64,000 nt of DNA from Panulirus ornatus (GCF_036320965.1 NC_092289.1:22989278-23053277), one strand, 5' to 3'. Numbered from the stretch's first letter, positions 24,234 through 36,650 are shown. A program made the numbers and translations. Notes: generated from the letters alone by a model not told the origin.

Positions 24234-24830
24234 TTGGTAGTATGACTTTCTAAACTAGGCCCGTCCTTAAGAATCTTGACAACAAAGTTGGACGGTCAGT
24301 GTAAAAATGACAGGTCTCCTAGAGTCAAAATGGATCTCAGACCTGGGCGTGGCAAATGGCCCACACCTAACCAAGGTGTTCAAAATGAATACCATTTCGT
24401 CTAGGTAGTTGAACTTTCTAAACGATGTTTGTCCTTAAGAAATCTTGACAAACAAACAAAATCAAAGCTTCACTTACCTTGTCACCATGGGTTTGAGTCC
24501 TGGGCCGGGTAATTGGCCCACATCCAACCATGGTGTTCCGTATCAATATCACTTTCTTAGGTAGTTTAACTTTCCATACTTTGGCCGTTCTTAAGGATCT
24601 TGGCAACAAAAATAAATTTCAAAATTGGACAGTCATTATGCATTACTACAAATCATGACAAACAAACAAAATCAAAGCTTCACTTACCTTGTCATCATGG
24701 GTTTGAGTCCTGGGCCGGGTAATTGGCCCACATCCAACCATGGTGTTCAGCATCAATACCACTTTCTTAGGTAGTTTAGCTTTCCAAAGTTGCCCGTCCT
24801 TAAGAATCTTGACCAAATAAAAAAGGGTCA
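24234..24830. repeat. three-copy ~210-bp tRNA-like repeat
   Basis: Three head-to-tail degenerate copies. Copies 2 and 3 share GACAAACAAACAAAATCAAA 211 bp apart (24447 and 24658). Each of these two has GGGTTTGAGTCCTGGGCCGG (one mismatch from the box-B consensus GGTTCGANTCC) followed by AATTGGCCCACATCCAACC. Copy 1 (24234-24400) is more diverged. No acceptor stem is visible, so this is a SINE-type repeat and not a tRNA gene. Confidence 0.6.
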
Positions 24831-24869
24831 TGAAGTAGTACAATCAGTATCCAGTAGAGGCGCGGCAGT

Positions 24870-25050
24870 TGATCCACAACCAACCCAGGTGTTCATCCTT
24901 CCCTCCAGGCTGGTCGATACATGGGTGCCTGGGTTGGGTGTGTGTCTATGTGTGTGTAATCACACATAGGAGTAAAGACATGGTGCATATATACAACATT
25001 AAGAAACGAGGCAACATGGGTGTCAAACACTCTCTCTTAAACAAATACAT
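24870..25050. repeat. interspersed repeat, family shared with 60610-60790
   Basis: Contains GGTGTTCATCC, CTGGTCGATACATGGGTGCC, then (TG)n with an ACACATAGGAG-type return, CATGGTGCATATATACAAC, AAGAAACGAGGCAACA and CACTCTCTCTTAA. The same words in the same order occur at 60620-60775. Confidence 0.6.
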
Positions 25051-25764
25051 ACCATTCACATGTATACATACATATAAATGCATTCGTTCATACATACATG
25101 CATGCATACATCCATAGATACTTTCGTACATACATGATACAAACACAGACGCATACATGACTACATACATATATCTAGCAATCCAAACATATCAGTGTTC
25201 ACTGGAAACATGCTTCATCCAATCATATTTGTTGTCAATCAAAACAAACAGTCATAATCAACAAACACATAACCGTCAGCAACAACTCTCACAATATACA
25301 CGGTTGTGCAAGGGCAGTGACGTGACCCAACCCCTAATACGTCAGGTTATTCTTCATATGATCTCATTCCAAGCCAGGTCATGACTTATTTGATCCCATC
25401 CCAGACCAGGTTAGTCTTTGTGTGACCCCACCCTGTGTGACCCCCACCCTATACAAGGTCATTCCCTTCCTCATTAACAGTCGAAGGAATTTTCGCTATG
25501 ACGTCAACACAGATCAAAAGTGACACATTTTCAGTTTTTCTTTTTTTTTTTCCCCACATGTAACGGTACCTAAGAGCCAGATATGTTGTAGTTATCAATG
25601 TCGAAAGGCGTTATATCAAAAAACAAATTCAACTAAAACGAAAAAATTCATGTAACAAAGTACTCTGAGCCCTAAAAATAGGAGTTATGATATTACTAGG
25701 TTCATAGTGTTTCCCTTTATAAAACCTTTATCTATAAATCACACCAAAGTTGCAAGAAATTATG

Positions 25765-25975
25765 ACAATTTAACCCTTGGTGCACAACGGCACGACCCTT
25801 GATCACGACGGTCCGACCCGACAGCATGACAGTACGACCCTTGGGAGATGTGGACCTGGCCTATGACCTCACCCTTACGGATCAGGGGCCAGGCCGGCAT
25901 AATCGAAGTGTCGTACCATCGTGCTCCAGGGTAGCACCGTCGTGCTCCAGGGCCGTACCTGTGGTGCTGAAGGGC
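25765..25975. repeat. foldback repeat copy F (best-preserved arms)
   Basis: The left arm CACGACCCTTGATCACGACGG is the reverse complement of the right-arm unit (CCGTCGTGCTCCAGGGCCGT). The centre is CCTATGACCTCACCCTTACG with GGGGCCAGGCCGGCATAATC. The termini TTTAACCCTTGGTGCAC and GTGCTGAAGGGCTTG are inverted. It sits about 130 bp upstream of the candidate exon at 26105. Confidence 0.6.
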
Positions 25976-26104
25976 TTGTGGATAGTAGAGGCAGCCCCAC
26001 ACCGCCTGCTAGACTCTCTTACACCACTTGTACTTCATCTGTTCCCATCTCCCGCCATTGGTCCCTTGTCTAAGACGTGGCCTGTTCTCTACTCGGCCCC
26101 ACAG

Positions 26105-26170
26105 TGCCATGGGGGAACCCAGCTATCCGCAGATCAGCAGGAACCCAATCCTTTGCTGTCCATCTCTGAG
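26105..26170 (+). CDS. candidate alternative 3' exon of spineless
   Basis: A 66-nt open block is preceded by a pyrimidine-containing CCCCACAG (AG at 26103-26104) and followed by GTAACC at 26171. If spliced from the GTGAGT donor at 20985, CA+T gives His, then AMGEPSYPQISRNPILCC and on to the donor, with phase 2 maintained. A second frame also lacks stops across the block (CHGGTQLSADQQEPNPLLS), so openness alone is weak evidence. The length is a multiple of three, so the exon could be skipped without a frame change. There is no recognised conserved motif. This is inference only. Confidence 0.35.
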
Positions 26171-26623
26171 GTAACCAACACTCTGCTCAACCACCAAGAG
26201 TAGACCAGGTGGTCATCATATCTCAGGTAAACTATTCCCCTTGATTCTCATCTCTAACTACTCATGGTAAGCTCCTCTTGTGTTCGAAAAAAAGAAGCTT
26301 TCAGTTAAAGATAAAACGTAAAGTAGAGGATAAAAATCTAGAATTCCAAGTGTTCTTTAGATGACATAGATCAGTCTTGCACTGCCACTGTAATTCTAAG
26401 GCACTTCAATTGCAATCATTTGGCTAGAGAGACAATGCACCAGATTTATTTCATTGTTTTGTTATTTCAGTAAATGTTCTAAGACACTTCAGTTCCTCTC
26501 ACATGTTGAATGATATTATATTGATTTTTCTTAAAAATGACGTCAAAAACCATTTTTTTGTCTCTTCAATATAGCATCCACATCATACCTTCAGTCAGGT
26601 TCTTTCACTGTCCATGTTTTCAG

Positions 26624-26696
26624 GGGGAAGGAGGAAGTTGCCCTCTGTGGGAGCCCAGAAGTGACCTCTGACCCGCCACTCCTTGCCCAGTCCTGA
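26624..26696 (+). CDS. candidate terminal exon of spineless (alternative C-terminus)
   Basis: The acceptor is tgtccatgttttCAG at 26621-26623. In the phase delivered by the 26105-26170 exon it reads GKEEVALCGSPEVTSDPPLL and stops at TGA 26694-26696. The same frame then stays open from 26697 to TAG 26871. It encodes a proline/glutamine-rich stretch with two similar blocks (MSPAIGSPQPVT and SPAMGSPQPVT), so the true exon layout may differ, for example an acceptor at 26702. A possible poly(A) signal AATAAA lies at 27266-27271. It could also be chance openness in a CCCAGTGACC-rich region. Confidence 0.3.
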
Positions 26697-27999
26697 GGTC
26701 AGCTTATGACCCCACACCCCATGAGCCCGGCCATAGGGTCACCACAGCCGGTGACCCAACACTTCCACAACCCGGCCGAGGAGTTGCCGCAGGAGGTGAC
26801 CCAGCAGCAACAGCAGAGTCCAGCCATGGGGTCACCGCAGCCCGTGACCAACCACCCCCAGAGTCCGACCTAGAGGTCATGACAACGCTTGACCCATCAT
26901 CTCCAGAGCCCGATCACGGCGGGGTCATCACCAGAAATGACCGCATTTCATCCGAGATCAACCGAGACAACACCACAGCCCGTGACCTGACCCCCAGTAC
27001 TCGTGACAACCAAGCCTCCAGCCACAATGACCCGGTTCGTTGACAGCAGAAGTCGTCTGTAACTGGATAACTTCTTGATATATCCTGCAAGTTATCCGAG
27101 GTCAGCAGAGGAGAACATCAGGTCCCTAGGCCTCTTGGAAGTTAAATCGAGTGTTCCTGGAAGTTAACCAACGCTTCTGGAACAAACGCTCTTCCACAGA
27201 CGTCAACCGTGCATGGTGAAAGTTGATCTGAGTTCGAGTGCATCAACGGAAGCAACTTAGAAAATAATAAACCTGAGGCTACTGGGAGGTGATCCAGGCT
27301 GGTGGATGTAGTCAGACGCTGCTGGTAGGGCTGCCCCTCTACTACTAACGCTGCAGCAGCCGCTGCTGTCTGAGGGCGACGGCTGGGACTCTGCTGGGTC
27401 AGATGAAGAAGATACCAAAGACAGACGTCGGTAGGTGCCGGTGCTGCGTCCTTTCTGCCGGGCTTGAAGTGCTGCCGTAGGATCTCGCTTACAAAAGTCC
27501 TCGCGAGTCCTGCTGTGGGGTCCTGACAACTCAAAAGTCGTGAGGGAACCAGCCACATCATTTTGAGCGCTGGTGATCAGTAAGAAGAAATTGTCTCGCG
27601 TGCGTGTCTCCAGGGAGAACAATGCGACGCGTGATTTTTTGAATCGCAAACTCACAGAACTTCGTTCAGTCTCCCTGAGCCAGTGAAGAGGTATACGCAA
27701 GACGGACCTATTATACGTCACCTGTGCAGTTTCCTCAGCAAGAAAATGATTTTTCCTTTTTTTGTTTGTTCTTTTACGCATCAAGTAATACAAGGTTGAT
27801 AAAGGTATCGTACACATGGGATGGACACACGAGGAAACACTTCCATCTTCTGAGATGGTGGTTCAAAGGTGGCAAACCATATGCTCCGTGGGTTAGACAC
27901 TGTCGAAAAGGTTTTCAAAGAGCTATCAATGCTCCTGGGGCTGAAAGATGCTAGAAACTACATGCTACTGAAACATATGCTCCAAAGGAAGTTCATTAT

Positions 28000-28002
<3 letters not shown>

Positions 28003-28064
<62 letters not shown>
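28003..28064. repeat. (GA)n microsatellite
   Basis: About 31 GA units, 53 bp before a (GT)n tract. Confidence 0.97.
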
Positions 28065-28065
<1 letters not shown>

Positions 28066-28114
28066 ACATCTCCGTTTTTGAGTTATGTAACTGTAAATGA
28101 CTGATGAAAGAGGT

Positions 28115-28116
<2 letters not shown>

Positions 28117-28180
<64 letters not shown>
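28117..28180. repeat. (GT)n microsatellite
   Basis: About 30 GT units ending GCGCGC. Confidence 0.97.
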
Positions 28181-28181
<1 letters not shown>

Positions 28182-29110
28182 TTGTGGTCCATCGGTGCCA
28201 CAACTAAGCAAAGCTCTTTTCACTTATCTTACGATTAAAATTCTTCTTCACAAAGAATGATTCTTCTTTAAATGTTTCATAACGAAAGGTGCGCGATTTT
28301 TACAAGTACTGTGTTCTCACTGTGAAGCATACAACAAGGGAACGTGTGAAGTTTTTGACCGCGTTATTTTCATTAATAGTGACCAAACTATCATATGACT
28401 GAAGGTAGCAAAAAAATGTGTCACGTTTGATTCCATTCTAACGAGAAGGTGGAAAGAATTCTTACAAACATGATGCCAATAAGTATGTTCTCTAGCTTTA
28501 AATGTCTGAATTGGAAGAAACCATAAATTTATTCTCAAGCTTTAAATCTCCGAAATGGAAAAGAATATATAAGTTTTTTAACGAGAAAACTCTAGAAAAG
28601 AAACGGTGTTTGCAACAAAATGTGAAGAGCAGTGTTTACAAAGGACTCTGTGCAAAAGTACAAGATGTACTAATTAAGAGATTACCGAGTGTATTTTGTA
28701 GCGGTGTATCAGGCGTGTAAGGACAAGGAAAACATACCCCACACATAGTGTACCATAGACACAACATTGCGCCACAGACTACGTATTGATCTAGTCATGA
28801 ATTAAGTTTATATTAAGGGAAACGACTGGGAGAGCAGGTCCCAGTGGGGAGAGAGAGAGAGACTTGAATGTAAGGGCAAAGACGTTACAGAGGAGGAAGT
28901 CTACGTATGGAATATATTTCGTTAGTGAAGAAGTGAACACAAGAAGGTCTGGTTGGAAGTCGACCATGACCCTCTGGATGGACGGAGCTTACTACTACTA
29001 CGTCTAGTTCGCTCCAGTGAAAAACGAAACAAAAATTGAAAAAATCTGGTGATCTTGGAACTGAACCAGAGAGGCTAGAGAAAGATTTGTTGGAAAGTTT
29101 ATATGTATGT

Positions 29111-29112
<2 letters not shown>

Positions 29113-29187
<75 letters not shown>
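29113..29187. repeat. (TA)n microsatellite
   Basis: About 37 TA units. Confidence 0.97.
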
Positions 29188-29192
<5 letters not shown>

Positions 29193-29649
29193 GTTGTCGC
29201 CGAGTGCTTCGGTACAAGACTCGGATTTTCGAAAATGCCTTGGACATCGAATATTGGAGCCGAAGGATTTCTCCAACTCTTCAATCTCAACCGAATTCCC
29301 ACCATGCCATGACCCCCTTGACCAGTCCTACTTGTGGTCGTGTGGCACACGTAACATCTCTGGTCGCCACAGCATGTCATGATGATAATTGTTAGACACC
29401 ACAGGAGAGAAGGGAACAACCCATCTCCTGTGGCTTGACATTTGTTTAACGGTTTGTGTGGAAATAGATCAGTAACCGACCGTTATGTTCTGCCCACAAT
29501 GGCTCCTGACCAGCTGTCATGTGAGGCACTTATGAATAGTATGTAAAGAAATAATACGAATTATATAGTCCTGCAAGGGAAGGAGTTCCTGCAGTGCTAC
29601 ATATACGTCCTCACCCCTGTGTGGTACTGCGGTTGGTGGGCGGTGCTCG

Positions 29650-29751
29650 TGACGACACCCTTGTAACGTCACAATGACGACAGAGTTCTCACTCCCAATA
29701 TGGCATTGCTGTTTGGGGTAGGGAACCCGTGACGTCATTCATGTGACGTCA
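29650..29751. promoter_or_regulatory. cluster of CRE sites, including two perfect palindromes
   Basis: TGACGTCA occurs at 29730-29737 and 29744-29751, six bases apart. Near-matches GTGACGAC, TAACGTCAC and ATGACGAC occur at 29650-29685. Such sites bind CREB/ATF-type bZIP factors; whether this is an active enhancer is unknown. Confidence 0.4.
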
Positions 29752-29759
29752 ACAAAGAT

Positions 29760-31770
29760 GGCGTCCCACGGGTCTTCCCTAAAAGCACGACTTCATCCCT
29801 TGTTCCTTTAGTCCACAGGTCTCTTTAACATTTAGTGATGTTTTAAGGAATTAATAAAATGTACTAACCTCTATGAGAAATCCAAGGCATTAACTCATAA
29901 TCAAAACTTTTTAGGTTTTTCACATATGGCGCTGCGTCACGCAGTGTGTAAATAGTGCTGTAAAATGTAACCTTTCTTAATGATATGCTAAAGTGTTCGG
30001 CTATTTTGGAATAGCTCAACGCTGGTGTGAGCCTCTTTATATTTTCTCAGACCAATTTGATTCAACTTCTGTACATTTTATTTAACGCACATTTCATAGA
30101 GAAGAGATTAAAAAAAAATATTAGTTGATATTTCATCTCCTGTACTAATAGTATTGAAACTAATTTTACTACTTAACATGTATTTACAGATCAGGTATTA
30201 AAAGATTTAGTATACCATTTTTGTATCCTAAATACGTACAAAAGTATCTCCCATTACACAAGGTATCCGTACTGTACATAATAAAGGTTGACAAAGGGTT
30301 AAAGACAATTCTCCTCTTTACCACACTGGCCAATCAGGGTTCACGAACGCCGTCTTAATAGGAGTCGAAGGCCAATTAGAATTTCGTACAGAGCCCCTCT
30401 GAGGTAGTTAAGAATATCGGTTTATCAATTCGCCAAATGCTTCTTTATCAAGACTGGAATTACCTTGCGATCTCCATGGCTACCACGAACCACCAAGTAA
30501 TTTTCAGACAAGTCTGGTTGAGGTCAGAAAATGTTCTCACCATCAAGTTGTATTCTTCTTAAACATCGCTCGCTTTCTTAGTTTGTGTAACTGGTCACCA
30601 CGTCTAACAACTGGCAACAACAGATGATAATGCCTAGACACACTACCGACCCAATGAAAACTAAACCAGAGATCAGTGACATAATGAGAAACGGGAGGCG
30701 AGTAGAGCTCTTTTCACTTCAAGTTGCCTACTGCCACAACATCCCTCGGAAGTCATCGATTAACCCACAAAATCTTTCATGAAAAACGAGGAAACTCTTT
30801 CCTCTGCTCCTCTGTGGCATTTTCTGCTTCCTACAACGAATGACAAAAAGGGTACAAAAAAAAATCTAACAAAAGAAAACAGAATAACGTATCGTACGTT
30901 TAAATGAAAAGATCATACCATGAAAAATCCAAGTTCCAATGAGCCCAGAGACTCCGCCCCTTTTGAGGTGAAAACCAAGTGGGGTATCTACTTCTGATGT
31001 GTCCTGAGGAACCCCCATCACCTGATAACCTGCCACTGAAGAAGCCTCCTTAACTGAGTCTACCAGAGCAGCCAGAGATGATTATCTCTGCGTCTCATCA
31101 TCTGAAGAAATAGTCCTACAGATTTTTACAACCATTCTGTACTACAGCTCATAACTTGCACCAGTTGCTGTCGGAGAGACCCCTTAACAATTTAGTTGAG
31201 ATCCTTTAATTACTCTGTATGTCACATGTTCAAATTCTAAAGCCGCACAGATATTAAACAACCTTGGACTATGCACTAAAATACTTAAGAAGCCATTATC
31301 TGTAAAAGTCGAACCTAAATTACAGAAGCGTTCGTGAATCCGGACTGGTTCTTGTGAGCAGCTCTCTGGCCTCTCTTGAAAATGCCTCAACCTTGACCTT
31401 TGACCTTGATTAAGTGGTAATTGAGAGAGTATTGACCGAGAGTCGAGTTGAGGGAGAGGTTTTGACTCTTATTCGCTCGTGACATAAGATCGACAAGATG
31501 TATTTCCTAAGTAATCATCAACTTTGAGCAAAACCTCTTCCTCGCGCAACTGTTTACATTGTCTTATTTTGTGAAATTAAATGGCCGTAAATTTTCTAAA
31601 TTGCTAAGGTCAATAAAGGCAGACTGCCTTCACTGTAACATTCCATTAGGGGGAAGATAGGGACATTCTGGTATCAGAGTTCGTGTAATAATTCCTTTTT
31701 ATATATCCAGCTCTAAACAGTGCCAGTAAACGTAAATAGTAATAATAATGATAATTAAGAAACATTCGGA
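29760..31770. other. no recognisable feature
   Basis: AT-rich unique sequence with no ORF over 70 codons. No exon or RNA gene was recognised. Confidence 0.5.
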
Positions 31771-31771
31771 T

Positions 31772-31828
31772 AAACCTTTGACCATGTGGGAAATAATAAA
31801 CCTTTGACCATGTGGGAAATGAATTATC
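31772..31828. repeat. 28-bp tandem duplication
   Basis: AAACCTTTGACCATGTGGGA, then AATAAT or AATGAA, occurs twice. Confidence 0.85.
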
Positions 31829-31979
31829 CTTTATTACGGCAGCCTAGTTCCTACGATGGTGAGAATTTTGAGGCCTAGTTCCCAACCAGTTTGTCCAGAG
31901 CCAACTTTTTATATGCGATGGTTAGACACTGCTGAGCTGGCGGCTGCCGTCCCCCCCAACCCTGGCTTTCCCGCTAATC

Positions 31980-32015
31980 CGAGGAGGAGGAGGAGGAGGA
32001 GGAGGAGGAGGAGGA
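31980..32015. repeat. (GGA)n microsatellite
   Basis: Twelve GGA/GAG units. Confidence 0.95.
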
Positions 32016-32109
32016 ACAGCAGCAGCCGATGGAGGAAGACGATGTAATACTTCGAAAGCCTTTGGTCATGCAGCCCTCGACCTCACCCAAAGGCAGAGGT
32101 GCTGGCAAG

Positions 32110-32390
32110 CTCCTTTTTGTTGCCCTCGAGTGTGTAGCTCTTGCAGTGGTGTGACTCTTTCCTTGCCCTTGGTGGGTTAGCTTCAATATCGAAGGTTCAT
32201 ATGAGCTCTTTGATTGCCTTTGGTTGAGAAGCTCCAGCAAGGAAGGTGTCCTTCAGCTCTATGGATGCCTTTGGTTGGGTAGCTTCTATATCGAAGGCGT
32301 ACATTAGCTCTCTGGTCACCTCTGTGTATGGAGCTACGACAAAGAAGGTGTCCTTGAGCCTCTTGGTTGAGCTGTTCTGACAGCGATGGT
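32110..32390. repeat. ~52-bp degenerate tandem repeat
   Basis: GCCTTTGGTTG(A/G)G-type words recur near 32165, 32216, 32268 and 32320, each followed by an AGCTYC...GAAGGTGT...AGCTCT pattern. Confidence 0.65.
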
Positions 32391-33740
32391 GCCTTCATGA
32401 GGTCTTCGCTTACCCCTGGTTGCAGAACAGTACCAGTGAAGGTGCTGATGAAGAGTTCGCGCTCTTAAGCGGCTCAAGGCTCGAGGACTGCAATGGCCAA
32501 GAGCTTCGAGGGCCCTGCGTAACGCCGGGTCATCATTAGGAACAGCTCGAGTGGAGGGTAAAGGGGGAGGAGAAGCGTCCTCCACGAAGACAAACAGATT
32601 GGTCCCGTCCCTAGGCCAGTGGTAGGGTATAGAAGACTGCACAAAAAAAAAATGCTACTTCTCTACGTCTTTTTCATGACATGTTCACTAGCAGGAGCCT
32701 ATTTATATATATATAACAGTATATATAAATACATTTGACCTTTATAGCAGTGATAAGCTCAGAACTATTACCTCATTCAATTTGTATACGGTGTGTGACC
32801 TCTGAGATGATATTGTGCATGTGGGACTTTGACGCCCTCCACACTTCTCAGACAACACCGACTTTGGTTTATATTTTATCCCAGTTTTGACCGTTCCTGT
32901 AAATATTGATAATTAAACTGTGATTCTGACGAACTGATCTTTTACTCTGGTCCTTCTTCATTATCTTCTAAGGAAAATGTTTATGCTAAATGCAGTTTAT
33001 CTTCCCTACATGGCATATAAAGAATTATCAACGTCTCGTATTTGTTAAAACAAAACGGAATAGTCAGGGACTAAGTCAAATTTCCATTAATCTTAATCAT
33101 ATTCATCTAATTTGTTATTGGGCTTCAATTCCAGGAAAATGGCCCACGCAGGACACTCTTATCAAAACACAGTGACCACTTTTCCTCTCCTTTTTTCAAT
33201 GTGAATTCAACAAATCAATACAAAAGTACAAGTTTAGTAAGTCAACAAACGTAAGAAAGAACAAGGCAAAGCTTTCACAAGCTTACAAAACATGTCCAGA
33301 GACGCATTAGCTTTACGTAAACCATGAACGGGAAGCAGTAAATTACACAAGGAAATAAAAATTCCTTTCTAGTACGACTATACAACCTTAGTGTTATGTG
33401 TGGATGACGTGAGAAAGGAACACCCATTACCTGCATGTACCATGACAATATGAAGGAGAAAGTTGATGATAAATGTCTGGACAAAGATTTATAGTCAGTG
33501 GAAGTCTAAAATAGGCAAGTCTGGAACAAGGACTCGTTTCCAGATTTTGGCCAAAGCCTGGAGACCTGTGGGAGTCCCAAGAGAGGTAAGGCAAAGCTGC
33601 ACTAACGACCCACTGAGACTAAGTCATGAACTCATTATAAATAAGAAAACCCAAAGTCTTGTTGTAGATGAAGAGCTACAAGACAGACGGTGTAGAATCC
33701 TGACCTCAATGGTCCTCAAGTGATGCGTTTACACACTCTT

Positions 33741-33742
<2 letters not shown>

Positions 33743-33786
<44 letters not shown>
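33743..33786. repeat. (CA)n microsatellite
   Basis: About 22 CA units. Confidence 0.97.
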
Positions 33787-33788
<2 letters not shown>

Positions 33789-34969
33789 TACCTGACTGAT
33801 TCCCCCTACCCCAACACCAAAAGCCCCTTACGAGCAACACTTCACCAACACCTCGATGAAACCACCTACTCTCCTGCTCCTCCATCTTCCATCCACCTCC
33901 CCCTCCCTCACTGACACCTACCTGCCACTATCACCGTCGCCTCCACATCACTAAACCAGTCGAGTACTAGTCCTCTCCTCCCACGCCTAGCCGCGCCACC
34001 CTCCCCAGGTACGCCTCCTCACTAAAGGGTCCTTCTCCCACCACAAGACAGTCCTGTAACTTAGCCTCAGTCATGGCTCACCACAAAACTGGTCTCTTGG
34101 CCCAGGAGTAGACACAAGCATAGACCTACGTCCTTCTAGACTTCTAGCAGGCCCGGTCGTCCACGCCTATCCCATCGGGTTTGAGGCAGTTCCAGCACTC
34201 GGTATTCATCCTTCCCAGGTCATTCATAACAAGCTTAGATCTGGCTCCTAATATCGAGCATTAATGTCCTGGACTTGTATTAGTAGCCAAAGCTTACCAG
34301 CAACCGTATTTCCCAGCTTTAGCTGACTACCCGCCTAGGCCTTGTTAGGGTTATGGCCATCACAAGGGAAACGAAGTACGACAACATCAAACCTCTAGTC
34401 ATTACCCGGCAGCATTACCGTACACTGACGAGTTTGATGAGCGATGAATTAGGATAGTAATCATCTAGAAGCCGAGAACCTACATGACTGGTGAAGGTCA
34501 TGACGACACAGCTTTATCCCACGAAGTCAGGAAGGTCATGTTGTGGTTTAAGCTGAAATGTAGAAAAGGTGGACCGAGAACATTACACAGAGGCTGTACG
34601 CTGGTAGCTCTCTTCTTACCAAAGGATTTCCATGCATACTATCTACGGAAGTAGATGGAAGCAGGAAGTGACACTCTAGTCGAAGAACTGCATGTATTCT
34701 TTCTGCTCTGTCTCGCGGACCATCTTACCTAACTGGACTCACGTATGTGGAATGACATAAACATACGAGATCACCGAAGCAACATCCAGGCTCCCACACT
34801 GTGTCACGTCACGTCCTTCATTATTTCCTGATGATCCGGAATTTCAGTCATCTCTCCCGACGTGGCGTCCTGAACTGTTCCTTTGTAGCCAAGATGCCAA
34901 GACCTGGTGACCGTACCCCTGACCTCCAGGTCCTTGTCCAGCACAGTCGTGACTTACAACTGAACGTCT

Positions 34970-35400
34970 CCTGTGTATGAGGGACTCGAGAGGGCCTTTA
35001 ACTCACTGCCTGGTCAGACGTTGAGGAAGAATTACACAGTTTTGTGGGGATGCCAATGGAGATTATCAGCCTCATAACTGGTTTGTACTCACATGTCGTG
35101 ATGGTCTTCACGTGTTACCGTGGTACGTCTCAATTCTTCTCCCCCCATAAAATTCTTCTTTGAGGTACAGCAAGGTGGGTTACTCTGCTCCCACGCTGTT
35201 TATCCTCTGCATCGAGTAGCACCAGTGCGCCAGGTGGTATAAAGTCATTATCAAGCAGTGATTCCGGGTTTCACTGTCGGTAAATTAAGCTTGGCTGTTG
35301 ATACAATAACCTGTGAAGTCACTGGAGGTACTGATGGTGGACGGCTGTTCTCACAGCGAATGAGGAAGTGAAGCGTGCCGGGTCATAGGTGTTTTGGGGT
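34970..35400 (+). pseudogene. decayed non-LTR retrotransposon RT fragment
   Basis: Separate frames recover RT motifs in order. RAFNSLPGQTL is near 35000 (family KKAFDSVDRQTLW), GMPMEIISLITGLYSHVVM near 35050 (family YGVP.KII.LI..LY), and RGTSQFF near 35120. Then come QGGLLCS and TLFILCIE near 35170-35215 (family VRQGC.LSPTLFN), and a weak LEVL segment near 35320. At least three frameshifts and several stops are present. The wording differs from the 7-kb element, so it is probably a different LINE clade. The catalytic [FY]ADD box is not intact. Confidence 0.68.
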
Positions 35401-36580
35401 TGGACCTGCGGTTAGCGACTTGCCGACTGATGGCGATGCGTCTCCGTCTATTCGTGCTGGCAGGAGAGAGCAGGACACACACACACAGATCTACAACTGG
35501 TCCGTTTAAACACCGCAACGTGGCCAGGGCAAAAGCTGGACCAGACATGGAGGTGACCGACCTCTTGCTCACGGTAAAGGCTGTAAGTCGGAGGTGACTG
35601 AGAAAAAGTGAATGATGGTATTGTGAATACAGACAACACACAACTAAACTTTTTCTTAAAGACGTTGCACATTAGTCGAGAAAGTTCAAGAGATGTGGCC
35701 CTACGAGTGTTGAGCATCCTCTCCTCACAGCAACATATATCTACATCACTGGTTCTTCTCCCCCCTCTACCTCCTCCTCCTCGTACCCCTGCCTCTGTTA
35801 CTAGGGTACGAACATGAAACCTGACCACTGGAAACTGACCAGAGCAGACGTCTGATGTCCTCCAGTCCCCAAGTGGGATATGAAGTATAATTAGAGCACC
35901 TGTGTGGTAAACTAGACTACTCCATCAGACAGAAGGTTCATGTTCCCTCGCTGATGCAGGAAGAGCAGACTACGGAATTACACACACCTGGAGGAGAAGG
36001 TAAACTGCGGAAATACGTGGTTTGATGACTTAGAAATGGCCTGTTCTGAGAGTGGTATGTCGAGAAGGATTACTGCCAGAGGAGGAGAAGAATGAGGCGA
36101 CGACAAAACTCGCGTCTACCACAAGTTGAACCACTGGACGGCGTTAAGTTCGAACCTGGGACGATTGTTAGCCATAGGGGGTGTCTTATATGGACTGCCA
36201 CGGCGCGCTGCCTCGCCGCATGCCTTCATGCCTGACTCGACCTCACCAACCACCTTAGCCACACAACTAAACCCGATATTTATTACCAACTGCTGTGGTC
36301 CAGTACTAGCTTCCCCTGCCCAATACCAGCTTCTGTGTCAAGACCTAACCTTACTATGCATCATAACCCATTCAACATAACGTTAGCCTCTTGCATCTAG
36401 CTATTTATAGACCCTCAAACATACCTAGGGCGCAGACTTGCCTTGAGGTCTAGTGAAAGTCCTTTTATCCCAGTTCCAAAACCATCTGTTCCAGGTCTAA
36501 TCCCTCGTCCAGTACTGGTTTTTCCTATTCAATATTTGGCCTTTGAGTCCAATCAAGTCTCTAACCCAGACTCTGACAAA
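35400..36580. other. no recognisable feature
   Basis: Non-coding DNA downstream of the LINE RT remnant. Part may be the LINE 3' region, but no motif was seen. Confidence 0.45.
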
Positions 36581-36587
36581 TAACTGT

Positions 36588-36650
36588 GATCCCCCCCCCC
36601 CACACACACACAACACACACAACACACACACAACACACACACACACACAA
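36588..36650. repeat. C-run plus interrupted (CA)n
   Basis: A run of about 13 C, then ACACACACAA-type units to 36650. Confidence 0.95.

Noticed and set aside
27257..27817. 186-codon minus-strand ORF, with an overlapping 139-codon ORF (27142-27561)
   Set aside because: It is the longest ORF outside exon 4 and the big minisatellite, but it has no recognisable domain. A second overlapping minus-strand frame is also open, and no splice or start context supports it. It is probably chance in a moderately GC-rich stretch.
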